Of a DNA stretch of 64,000 nt, positions 55,392 through 64,000 are shown one piece after another. Under the pieces are notes generated by a model. That model searched no databases, was not told the origin of the DNA, and worked only from the letters and a program-made list of their open reading frames with translations. This DNA comes from Anomaloglossus baeobatrachus (lineage: Eukaryota; Chordata; Amphibia; Anura; Aromobatidae). How positions within the stretch are numbered: position 1 is the stretch's first letter; every line of letters begins with the position of its first letter. A program made the translations under genes and the position numbers. Location: positions 553,457,380-553,521,379 of the forward strand of contig NC_134358.1 of NCBI RefSeq assembly GCF_048569485.1, given 5' to 3'.

Positions 55392-57128
55392 CTAAAACCA
55401 CTTTCCAGTTATCACGGAATATAGGGATACTATGTCCGTAGTAGACTTTCCCTCAAATCCCTTCTGGGGTTCAGCGTATAACCATAACAACCCTTATGGA
55501 TATATAGTTGCAGTATTATAACTACTTGTAACTAACTATAATATGCTTTTACTACATACAATATAAATATATTACACTCATATCAAGTATGAGTCCCTTA
55601 TTCTCTAATTGGATACATTCAGTAGATCATCTGACCCATATGATCAACTGTCCCTATCGAATATATTCGAACGCCAGGCTACACAGAATCCTTACCACCC
55701 TAAAGAATGAATAATAGTGGCCCCATGACATAAATGACAGTAAAATGTCCGAATATGATAATATAATAAAGCGTGATCAGAAACTAGAAATAGTATGCAC
55801 ACTCTGATATGTTCCTCTATGAAACTAAAAGAAATACCGTACTGCGCATGCGCAACGACGTGAGATCTATTGTATCACGGAACCTTTTTTCTATGAGGGG
55901 AGGACAAAAAAAGATGCACCATACACGTCACATGACCCGGTAATGACGTGGCCTCAGTGTTGGAAACATGAGGAGGAGGAGAAATAAGGAACGTAACGTC
56001 ACTTCCGGTTCTCCGGATTATGGCGCCAAACATGGCTTTAAATGGTGGATTCAGTGTAGCCAGGTTAGCGATCACGGAGCATTGGACCTGGGACTCCCTA
56101 TATAGACCGGAGAAGGTAGGACCCCTGAATATGATGTGGCAATGTGTATTCAGATATTGAAACAGCGCTATATATTTTATATTATAGATACCCATTGCGG
56201 TGGATAACCTCACCGTTACCCCACTGTGGGACGTTTAATCAGGTATAGGGCCGCTACTATATATGTTTGTGGCCGCTGTTTGCAATATCAGGCATTGCAA
56301 TCCTGAAATATGTTGCTTATATACAGGACCAAGAGCATGCTGGCTACTGCCTGCTAATACTAAGGACAGTATTAAACCAATACAGGACGTCCTGGGGATC
56401 GCCCGCCTGGAGGCATTGTTCTTCCTGAACTCAGGCAAGATATTCTATCTAAATTTGCCATTTTAAGCCTATGTAATGTACTATACGTTAGAGTGCCAGC
56501 ACCTAGACCAAAAGTGTCCCCCCTCCTTCTGTCACAGGTTGTTGTCTACTGTCAGTACGTTTACTGTGGTAATTGCATGAATCTAAGAGTCAAAGGCATT
56601 ATGGAGCTATAGAATCTGAATAGACAGACATATACCAGGAAAGTGGAACAATCTGACGCCTGAGAACAAGTATGCAATTATTAGTACTATGTATGCCGGT
56701 GCACAATTGACATGTATTTATATAATGAACAATAAGGTGTGTTCTATCCCCTTGATAAAGTTTAGGTATACCCTGGACACATCAGTGCTAAACCGTGGAC
56801 AACAGAATCATCCACAGAGGAGGTAGTGATCACAGTTATTGACTACAGCATGATACGGATAGTAATCAATGATGGGTACTAATAAGTTATCTGTATCCAT
56901 GCAGGTCATGTCCTCATGTTGATATCCTTTGGGACATACCACCAGGGAGTCAATATTCCCATATATCACAATCTTTCTTAAAGTGACAAAAAGGAGCCTA
57001 CTAGTACGGGTTAGTATGAGTGGCTTAATATACACTCACATGATTGATGTTACCCCTGGATTGTAATGAGGGTTTCTTACCCTGTGTTGTTTCAGAATTG
57101 CCAAAAGAAAGTTTTCAAGATACAGTTA

Positions 57129-57186
57129 CAAAGCCCCTGATGAGCCCTCAACTGGTTAAAGGGCGAAACGCGTCGGGCAGTCTTTG
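57129..57186 (+). ncRNA. Hammerhead ribozyme motif, right arm
   Basis: CTGATGA at 57137-57143. Stem II pairs GCCCT (57144-57148) with AGGGC (57160-57164) across an 11-nt loop. GAAAC is at 57165-57169. Stem III is minimal (AC/GT around GC). Cleavage would follow C57174 of GTC. Stem I pairs GCCC (57133-57136) with GGGC (57175-57178) and, past an internal loop, CAAA (57129-57132) with TTTG (57183-57186). All core nucleotides match a type I hammerhead. Penelope-like elements are known to carry such motifs with very short stem III, thought to act as dimers. Confidence 0.9.
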
Positions 57187-57655
57187 ATACGGCTAGCAAC
57201 ATTTTGTCGGGCATTTCTTACATAGCTAAATATTAATATCTAACTCTCTACATCTATTACTGAGCACACAGACCTACTTGACAGCTCCTGACCCCAAACT
57301 CCCAATCCCCAGAGGTCATATTGGTGATACAGACAAATTAGCCATTACTGACTGAGCACCCCCTTTTTCCTCACTGTGGTGTTACTACTGTTGGGGCAAT
57401 TCATTCTTCAGGGGATTTCACTCGAACATCATAGGGAGGGAATTTTCAGGGTCAACCGTCGTGGAACGGGGGCGTCTCTCTAATTAGGACGCCGACCCCT
57501 GTTGTAAGGTAGGAAAAGAATAGGGTCATTTACCCTCCCTTTCCTCTCTGATTTTAAACAATTTATGTATGTATGTGCATTTGTTATAATAAAGTACATG
57601 GTTTTATATAAAAAGTAGCGAAAAATATATTTGGGACCTGACAGGTTCCCTTTAA

Positions 57656-58035
57656 GGAGATGTGAGGGAATAGGGTCATCGGTGCAGGTAGTAGGGCCGG
57701 AGCTCAATCCTAAAAAGGAGACAGCAAAAACAAAGATTGTGATAACCTCCGAGCACTGATGAGACAAGAACGGGTCATCAGAAGATGACATCCTTGTGCC
57801 GGGGCGAAGGGCAGAAGTCTGGAGAAATCAGGGTGAGCGCCGAAAATATTTAGCAAAAGCACCAAGATCTGAAAAACTAAATTTATGTCAGTCCCAAAAC
57901 TTTTGGCCACGACTTTATATTGCACCTTTAGGAAAATATGAAGCCTGAAAAAGCCGAGAGCAGCAACAAGGGTCGGAGCGCAGGCATGATTACTAATGCA
58001 AAACACACAAATGTAAGCAAAAAATAAAAAAACGT
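57656..58035. other. Unassigned sequence
   Basis: No recognised transposon end or domain between the T2 terminus and the minisatellite. It includes CCCAAAACTTTTGGCCACGA near 57895, which recalls Tc1-type element termini, without a partner. Confidence 0.45.
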
Positions 58036-58745
58036 TGAAACCCCTGTGGGAGGTCGGTGCCGCGTTCCTGGCCCCTGTGTGAGGTCGGTGCCGGCGTTCC
58101 TGGCCCCTGTGTGAGGTCGGTGCCGGCGTTCCTGGCCCCTGTGTGAGGTCGGGGCCGTGTTCCTGGCCCCTGTGTGAGGTCGGTGCCGGCGTTCCTGGCC
58201 CCTGTGTGAGGTCGGGGCCGTGTTCCTGGCCCCTGTGTGAGGTCGGGGCCGGCGTTCCTGGCCCCTGTGTGAGGTCGGGGCCGTGTTCCTGGCCCCTGTG
58301 TGAGGTCGGGGCCGGCGTTCCTGGCCCCTGTGTGAGGTCGGGGCCGTGTTCCTGGCCCCTGTGTGAGGTTGGTGCCGGCGTTCCTGGCCCCTGTGTGAGG
58401 TCGGTGCCGGCGTTCCTGGCCCGTGTGAGGTCGGTGCCGGCGTTCCTGGCCCGTGTGAGGTCGGTGCCGTGTTCCTGGCCCCTGTGTGAGGTCGGTGCCG
58501 GCGTTCCTGGCCCGTGTGAGGTCGGTGCCGGCGTTCCTGGCCCGTGTGAGGTCGGTGCCGGCGTTCCTGGCCCGTGTGAGGTCGGTGCCGTGTTCCTGGC
58601 CCCTGTCTGAGGTCGGTGCCGGCGTTCCTGGCCCGTGTGAGGTCGGTGCCGGCGTTCCTGGCCCGTGTGAGGTCGGTGCCGGCGTTCCTGGCCCGTGTGA
58701 GGTCGGTGCCGGCGTTCCTGGCCCGTGTGAGGTCGGTGCCGGCGG
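58036..58745 (+). repeat. 30/33-bp GC-rich minisatellite (~21 copies)
   Basis: The unit GAGGTCGGTGCCGGCGTTCC, TGGCCCCTGTGT occurs in a 33-bp form and a 30-bp form lacking part of CCCCTGTGT, with GTGCCGTGTTCC variants in alternation. CpG-rich. It ends about 450 bp upstream of the promoter region and gives open frames on both strands through its multiple-of-three unit. Confidence 0.96.
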
Positions 58746-59159
58746 TCATTGTTACATATTTTCGGGGGTTGTCATTTTTGGGGCGCTGCGGCGCAGTTGT
58801 TGGGCGTTATGTTTTGCGTTTTCTTCGAGGCTTTGTCTTTCATGGAGACGTTTCTTGTCGTTTTTGGGGTGATCGTTATTGGGGAGACGTTGGCCTCTTC
58901 GGAGCAGAGTTATCGGGGTCTTCTTGCATTTTAGGGTGTAAGGTTTCCCTTTTTCTAGTTTGGGGTCTGCTGTTCTGCACCTTTGGGGTCACAGTTGCTC
59001 ATTGGCGGCTTTCCTGGCACTGTGGCCGGTAGTTTTGGAGCCATGATGAGGCAGAGGTGCCTGACATTGGCCGTCTCCCCGGAGTGCAGAACGCCAGAGC
59101 AGTGCTTTCCCCTCAGTCACACATGACCCCGGTCACACAGTGCGTCCGCTCTCCTCACG
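58746..59159. other. GC-rich flank upstream of the promoter
   Basis: Non-repetitive, moderately CpG-rich, probably part of the host CpG island. No gene was recognised. Confidence 0.5.
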
Positions 59160-59322
59160 CGTCTCCTCTACTGACCGGCGAAGGACGTCTGACCACGTGA
59201 CAGCACAGAGGGCGGGAAATAACGGCAGCCAATCAGCTGGCGTGCTTCGGCCAATGTGGGCGGGGCCGCGGTGACGTGCCGGGGACGCGTCAGATGGGAA
59301 GTGTGTGTGAGTTGTGTACAGC
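59160..59322 (+). promoter_or_regulatory. Host CpG-island promoter
   Basis: Dense CpG and no TATA box. An E-box CACGTG (59194-59199), two CCAAT boxes (59229-59233 in GCCAATCAGC, and 59251-59255) 22 bp apart, a GC box GGGCGGGGC (59258-59266) and TGACGTG (59272-59278) fall within 90 bp, directly upstream of a start codon with a splice donor. Spacing of tandem CCAAT boxes near a GC box is typical of NF-Y/Sp1-driven housekeeping promoters. Confidence 0.75.
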
Positions 59323-59334
59323 ATGGCCGCCAAG
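59323..59334 (+). CDS. Candidate first coding exon, M-A-A-K then splice donor
   Basis: ACAGCATGGCCGCCAAG has a fair initiation context with G at +4, and is followed at once by GTAAGT, a consensus 5' splice site, in phase 0. The exon would encode only four residues, so the protein cannot be named; many housekeeping genes begin MAAK. An upstream ATG at 59294 in another frame could act as a short upstream open frame if transcribed. The next exon lies outside this window or was not recognised, and the minisatellite that follows would be intronic. Confidence 0.65.
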
Positions 59335-59544
59335 GTAAGTGTCCAGGGGACAGGACCGGGGGAGCCGGGGACAGGACCGGGGGAGCCGGGGACAGGACGC
59401 AGGAGGAGGCGGGACGGACGGAGGGAAGACGCACTGTGGCACCTGTCAGCGCCTGTGTGCACGGGGTTATACCGGTGACCTACGGCCTGTCCTTGTGTGA
59501 GGGGTCAGGGTGTACCTGACAGGTTATACCTGCTGCAGGAGGGC

Positions 59545-61385
59545 GAGTCCTCCAGGGACAGGCGGTACTCCCATCACAGCCAGCAGAATACTGACCTCCA
59601 GACAGGCGGGACTCCCATCACTGCTGAATGTCCTCCAGGGACAGGCGGTACTCCCATCACAGCTGAATGTCCTCCAGACAGGCGGTACTCCCATCACAGC
59701 TGAATGTCCTCCAGACAGGCGGTACTCCCATTACAGCCAGCAGAATAGTGTCCTCCAGACAGGCGGTACTCCCATCACTGGCAGCAGAATACTGACCTAC
59801 AGACAGGCGGTACTCCCATCACTGGCAGCAGAATACTGACCTACAGACAGGCGGTACTCCCATCACCGGCAGCAGAATACTGACCTACAGACAGGCGGTA
59901 CTCCCATCACTGGCAGCAGAATACTGACCTACAGACAGGCGGTACTCCCATCACTGGCAGCAGAATACTGACCTACAGACAGGCGGTACTCCCATCACTG
60001 GCAGCAGAATACTGACCTACAGACAGGCGGTACTCCCATCACTGGCAGCAGAATACTGACCTACAGACAGGCGGTACTCCCATCACTGGCAGCAAAATAC
60101 TGACCTACAGACAGGCGGTACTCCCATCACTGGCAGCAGAATACTGACCTACAGACAGGCGGTACTCCCATCACCGGCAGCAGAATACTGACCTACAGAC
60201 AGGCGGTACTCCCATTACAGCCAGCAGAATAGTGTCCTCCAGACAGGCGGTACTCCCATCACTGGCAGCAGAATACTGACCTACAGACAGGCGGTACTCC
60301 CATCACTGGCAGCAGAATACTGACCTACAGACAGGCGGTACTCCCATCACTGGCAGCAGAATACTGACCTACAGACAGGCGGTACTCCCAACACCGGCAG
60401 CAGAATACTGACCTACAGACAGGCGGTACTCCCATCACTGGCAGCAGAATACTGACCTACAGACAGGCGGTACTCCCATCACTGGCAGCAGAATACTGAC
60501 CTACAGACAGGCGGTACTCCCATCACCGGCAGCAGAATACTGACCTACAGACAGGCGGTACTCCCATTACAGCCAGCAGAATAGTGTCCTCCAGACAGGC
60601 GGTACTCCCATCACTGGCAGCAGAATACTGACCTACAGACAGGCGGTACTCCCATCACTGGCAGCAGAATACTGACCTACAGACAGGCGGTACTCCCATC
60701 ACTGGCAGCAGAATACTGACCTACAGACAGGCGGTACTCCCATCACTGGCAGCAGAATACTGACCTACAGACAGGCGGTACTCCCATTACAGCCAGCAGA
60801 ATAGTGTCCTCCAGACAGGCGGTACTCCCATCACAGCTGAGTGTCCTCCAGACAGGCGGTACTCCCATCACAGCTGAGTGTCCTCCAGACAGGCGGTACT
60901 CCCATCACAGCTGAGTGTCCTCCAGACAGGCGGTACTCCCATCACAGCTGAGTGTCCTCCAGACAGGCGGTACTCCCATCACAGCTGAGTGTCCTCCAGA
61001 CAGGCGGTACTCCCATCACAGCTGAGTGTCCTCCAGACAGGCGGTACTCCCATCACAGGTAGCTGAAGGGAGTCTTCCAGGGGCAGGCGGTACTCCCATC
61101 ACAGCTGAATGTCCTCCAGACAGGTGGTACTCCCATCACTGGCAGCAGAATACTGACCTACAGACAGGCGGTACCCCCATCATCGGCAGCTGAATGGAGT
61201 CCTCCAGGGACAGGCGGTACTCCCATCACAGCTGAGTGTCCTCCAGACAGGCGGTACTCCCATCACAGCTGAGTGTCCTTCAGACAGGCGGTACTCCCAT
61301 CACAGCTGAGTGTCCTCCAGACAGGCGGTACTCCCATCACTGGTAGCTGAAGGGAGTCCTCCAGGGGCAGGCAGTACTCCCAATA
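59545..61385 (+). repeat. 37/44-bp minisatellite in presumed intron 1 (~45 copies)
   Basis: Units share ACAGGCGGTACTCCCATCAC. One form continues TGGCAGCAGAATACTGACCT (44 bp), another AGCTGAGTGTCCTCCAG (37 bp). Form blocks alternate: short at about 59620-59720 and 60820-61060, long in between, with a CAGCCAGCAGAATAGTG variant at regular intervals. Confidence 0.96.
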
Positions 61386-62290
61386 TGTGCACCTGCAGGT
61401 TGTAGGCCTGTAACATGTAGGGGAATGCCCTCATTTCCTCTATAGTACCTCTATTGTAGCCCACATGGAAGGGTGGTACTCCCAGCTTCTATTTTAAAAT
61501 TCTTGTCCACAGAAGGTAGTCCCATCATAAGCCGCTCAATGTTGTCCTCCAGCTCCATAGCAGTTGTGTAAAACATGGCTGAATGCTGTCCGTTGTTCTA
61601 TAAAACATTAATATAGAGCACCCAGAAAAGGGTGGTACTCCCAGCTCTTAATAAATAAAACGTTGTCCCCATGTGGTACTCCCATCTCAGGTTGGGGTTT
61701 ATTCTCCCGGCAGGTTCAGATTTATATTCACTGAAGTTTATATATAAATAACAGGACTCCCAATGATGGGTGGTACTCCCATGTGACCGGAGATTTATGC
61801 GGTGAAGGTCGTCCTGCCTCATCCAGGAGAGCACAACATTTGGATATCGCTGTCCCCATGATAGCCAGCTGAAAGCTGTTCTTTAGGGACGGGTGGTACT
61901 CTCATCTTGCCCTTTATCATCCAGCTTAAAGCATCACATTTCTATATCCATAGCCCTCCATAAAATGTGGGTACTCCTAGCTCCTATTGAGATAATATTG
62001 GTTCAGGGGCGGGTGGTACTCCCATTGTTAGTGGTTCTCTTAGTAGCAGTTTATTAAAACATCTTGTTGTACCGAGTTCAGTTTACATACAAGGGCGGTA
62101 CTCCCTGCTCTTTTATTAAATCTTGTGCTTTAGTTAAAGGTGGTACTCCCATTGAGCGTTTATTGCGATGACAGTGTTAGTCCTGCAACATTCAGTGACG
62201 TGCACCGGGCTCTCTATTGAAGAGTGGTACTCCCAGCAGTCTTTTGAATTCTGTCCTCCAGGGACAGGTGGTACTCCCATTACAAGGAGC
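61386..62290 (+). repeat. Decayed continuation of the minisatellite
   Basis: The core GGTGGTACTCCCA recurs at about 61472, 61631, 61673, 61769, 61889, 61963, 62005, 62094, 62139, 62224 and 62268, with otherwise unrelated-looking sequence of 40-160 bp between. This looks like an older edge of the same array in which only the core is still recognisable. Confidence 0.85.
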
Positions 62291-62359
62291 TCCAGACTGG
62301 AGGTGGTGACCTTTCTTATCGGTGTATACGAGGCAGTACAGTGTCAGTGCGCAGCTTCT

Positions 62360-62522
62360 AACAGAGTAAATTTGGTATTAATGTCTAAACCGATGGCAAC
62401 AAAAATGAGTACACCCCTAAGTGATAATGGCCAAATTGTGCCCAATTAGCCATTTTCCCTCCCCGGAGTCACGTTACTCATTAGTGTTACAAGGTCTCAG
62501 GTATGAATGGGGGGGAGCAGGG
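62360..62522. mobile_element. Tc1-like element end fragment
   Basis: ACAAAAATGAGTACACCCCT, AAATTGTGCCCAATTAGCC and GTTACAAGGTCTCAGGTATG are in the order seen at the 5' side of a Tc1 family common in fish and frogs (from memory). No transposase remains. Confidence 0.6.
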
Positions 62523-62528
62523 GTGTTA

Positions 62529-63300
62529 GGGTCTGTGCGCACGTTGCATTTTTTTCATGTGTTTACGTAGCGTTTTAAACTGCAGCATCAACGCATGCGT
62601 TCTGCGTTCCCAGCAAAGTCAATGACAAGCAAATTCCATGCGCAGGTTGCGTTTTGGATGCCAAAATTTTGACAAAATCGATGCGTTCTAAAAAGCAACA
62701 TGTCACTTATTTTGTGCGTTTTGGATGCATTTTCCACCCATTGAAATCGATGTCTCTCTCATACTCACCGATCACCGGCGCTGCGCTGCACCGCGTTCAC
62801 ACTGCTCCGGCGGCTTCTCCTGCTTTTGAAAGTGTCGGCCGCTCATTATTCCATCTCGTATTCCCTGCTTCCCCCGCCCACCGGTGCCTATGATTGGTTA
62901 CAGTCAGACACGCCCCCACGCTGAGTGACAGCTGTCTCACTGCAACCAATCACAGCCGCCGGTGGGCGGGTCTATATCGTGCAGTAAAATAAATAAATTT
63001 AAAAAAACGACGTGCGGTTCCCCCCAATTTTGATAAAGCCACAAGGCTGAAGGCTGGTATTCTCAGGATGGGGAGCCCCACGTTATGGGGAGCCCTCCAG
63101 CCTAACAATATCAGCCAGCAGCCACCCGGAATTGCCGCATCCATTAGATGCGACAGTCCCGGGACTCTACCCGGCTCATCCCAAATTGACCTGGTGCGGT
63201 GGCAATCGGGGCTATAAGGAATTAATGGCAGCCCATAGCTGCCACTAAGTCCTAGGTTAATCATGGCAGGCGTCACGGAGACACCCCCAATGATTAACCT
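62529..63300 (+). mobile_element. Harbinger-type MITE, left end plus shared module copy 3
   Basis: TTA (62526-62528), then GGGTCTGTGCGCACGTTGC. From about 62760 the shared module follows (ACTCACCGATCACCGGCG, CCAATCACAG arms, GCCGCATCCATTAGATGCGA). The matching right terminus was not found; the next element begins at 63306. Confidence 0.7.
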
Positions 63301-63309
63301 GTTAGTTAA

Positions 63310-64000
63310 CCCCTTCACGACCATGGACGGATATATCCGTCATGGATCGTGTCCCGGTAAGCCCCGCCCCCTGCCGCGGGCAGGCGGCGTGGATCGGCAC
63401 ACATATCAGCTGTTTTCAACAGCTGACATGTGTGCCTACATGTTCCGAGTGGAATCGCATTCCACCCGGAACATTAACCCCTTAGATCTCGCTGCCAAAG
63501 TCTGGCAGCGAGATCTATATGCGCGCGGCCATCTTTTTTACTTACCGCCGCCCCCTCCGGACGTCATGTGAGTGATCACGTGACGTTCGGTGGTTGCCAT
63601 CGTAGCACAGGGTCATGTGATGACGCCTGGTGCTACGAAGTTTCACTTTCATTCTTCCTCGGCACGGAGCAGAGGAAGAAAGAAAGTGACTATTTCTGCT
63701 GTTTACAGCGGTATAGCTGTGATCAGCAGATAGCGATCAGCAATCGGATTGCTGATCGCTATAGCCCCCTAGGGGGACTAGTAAAATAAAATAAAAAAAG
63801 TAAAAAAAAAGTTTTAAAAAATTAAAAAAAAACAAAAAACCTAAAAGTTCAAATCACCCCCCTTTCCCCCCATTGAAAATTAAAGGGTTAAAAAATAAAT
63901 AAATATACACATATTTGGTATCGCCGCGTTCAGAAATGCCCGATCTATCAAAATATAAAATCAATTAATCTGATTGGTAAACGGCGTATTGGCAAAAAAA
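63310..64000 (+). mobile_element. TTAA-type MITE, truncated by the window end
   Basis: TTAA at 63306-63309, then CCCCTTCACGACCATGGACG. TTAA with CCC is the edge used by piggyBac-type elements. It includes hairpins CATATCAGCTG/CAGCTGACATG, TCTCGCTGCC/GGCAGCGAGA and TAGCGATCAGCAATC/GATTGCTGATCGCTA. The right end lies beyond 64000. Confidence 0.7.

Larger units (their letters stand above)
52245..57632. mobile_element. Penelope-like element, head-to-head inverted dimer
   Basis: The 15-bp GGGACCTGACAGGTT flanks the unit at 52230-52244 and 57633-57647. Inside are two inverted arms, left 52288-54907 (minus orientation) and right 55138-57632 (plus), around a 230-bp spacer (54908-55137) present once. 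The left end has 43 extra bases (52245-52287). Each arm carries the C-terminal part of a GIY-YIG endonuclease frame near the centre and a hammerhead motif near the outside. The arms look almost identical apart from a MITE in the left arm and a ~620-bp segment (about 55350-55970) present only in the right; the left junction has a shared CAT. Both copies are 5'-truncated with no reverse transcriptase domain. Confidence 0.88.
51128..57651. mobile_element. T2/Kolobok-type palindromic MITE dispersed by later insertions
   Basis: Pieces at about 49405-49424, 51128-51280, 51835-52244 and 57648-57651 form two inverted arms (GCTATTCAATGC, GCGGTGA, ACCCTAA, ACTAGTCCGCCC on one side, inverses on the other) and a right end GGTTCCCT then TTAA (57652-57655). 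Both solo LTRs, an LINE fragment and the Penelope-like unit are inserted in it. The left terminus is missing. Confidence 0.75.

Noticed and set aside
57928-58749. 273-codon minus-strand open frame with ARN.GTDLT repeats
   Set aside because: It arises from the 30/33-bp minisatellite; the complementary frames are open as well.
59323-59334. Naming the gene prohibitin from the MAAK start
   Set aside because: Four residues are shared by many proteins, so the identity cannot be supported.
59545-61385. CRISPR-like or tandem exon array
   Set aside because: No variable spacers and no conserved splice pairs; units differ by simple length variants of one minisatellite.
63461-63571. Hairpins in 63310-64000 as microRNA precursors
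   Set aside because: They are inverted repeats of a high-copy-type MITE; nothing points to a specific microRNA.
1-64000. tRNA or rRNA genes
   Set aside because: No cloverleaf with A and B boxes and no rRNA-like conserved blocks were recognised by eye; a tRNAscan run would settle it.

Overview
The window looks like repeat-dense nuclear DNA from a large-genome vertebrate, most likely an anuran amphibian. This is inferred from the mix of T2/Kolobok-type TTAA elements, Harbinger-type and hAT-type MITEs, long-TIR Tc1 elements, L2-like LINE ends, solo LTRs and a Penelope-like retroelement with hammerhead ribozyme motifs. Almost no sequence is recognisably host coding. The only host gene signal is a CpG-rich, TATA-less promoter with a four-codon first exon (M-A-A-K followed by a splice donor) at about 59.16-59.34 kb on the + strand. 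Most other open frames come from tandem repeats whose unit is a multiple of three bases.

Layout. 0-5.1 kb: a decayed Tc1 element, two Harbinger-type MITEs end to end, and a 2.1-kb array of a 35-bp minisatellite. 5.6-16.3 kb: a 47-bp satellite in three blocks, split by a complete-looking non-autonomous LTR element (6468-10598) and by a solo LTR swollen by two internal minisatellites. 17.5-25.7 kb: solo LTRs, a hAT-type MITE holding a nearly whole Tc1 element, and MITE modules. 25.8-29.4 kb: a tandem duplication whose two copies serve as empty sites for each other's later insertions. 29.4-38.9 kb: MITEs, an L2 tail and LTRs nested inside one another. 39.5-45.4 kb: a Tc1-like pseudogene whose catalytic motif became a minisatellite, a MITE carrying a 36-bp array, and a 2.1-kb MITE with a 580-bp palindrome. 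46.5-57.7 kb: more nested solo LTRs, a long-hairpin TTAA MITE and, at the end, a 5.4-kb Penelope-like inverted dimer. 58-62.3 kb: a GC-rich minisatellite, the promoter and first exon, then a long minisatellite in the presumed intron 1. 62.3-64 kb: Tc1 and MITE remnants.

Two themes stand out. First, insertions can be ordered in time, because several target sites survive empty in a second copy within the window (Penelope arms, duplicated segment, paired LTRs). Second, many transposon families here have grown local tandem arrays from their own sequence. The most unusual object is the Penelope-like insertion at 52245-57632: two 5'-truncated copies head to head between a single 15-bp target duplication, each arm with a hammerhead motif whose core and stems look intact. 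Superfamily names rest on termini, target duplications and protein motifs read by eye; no database was searched.
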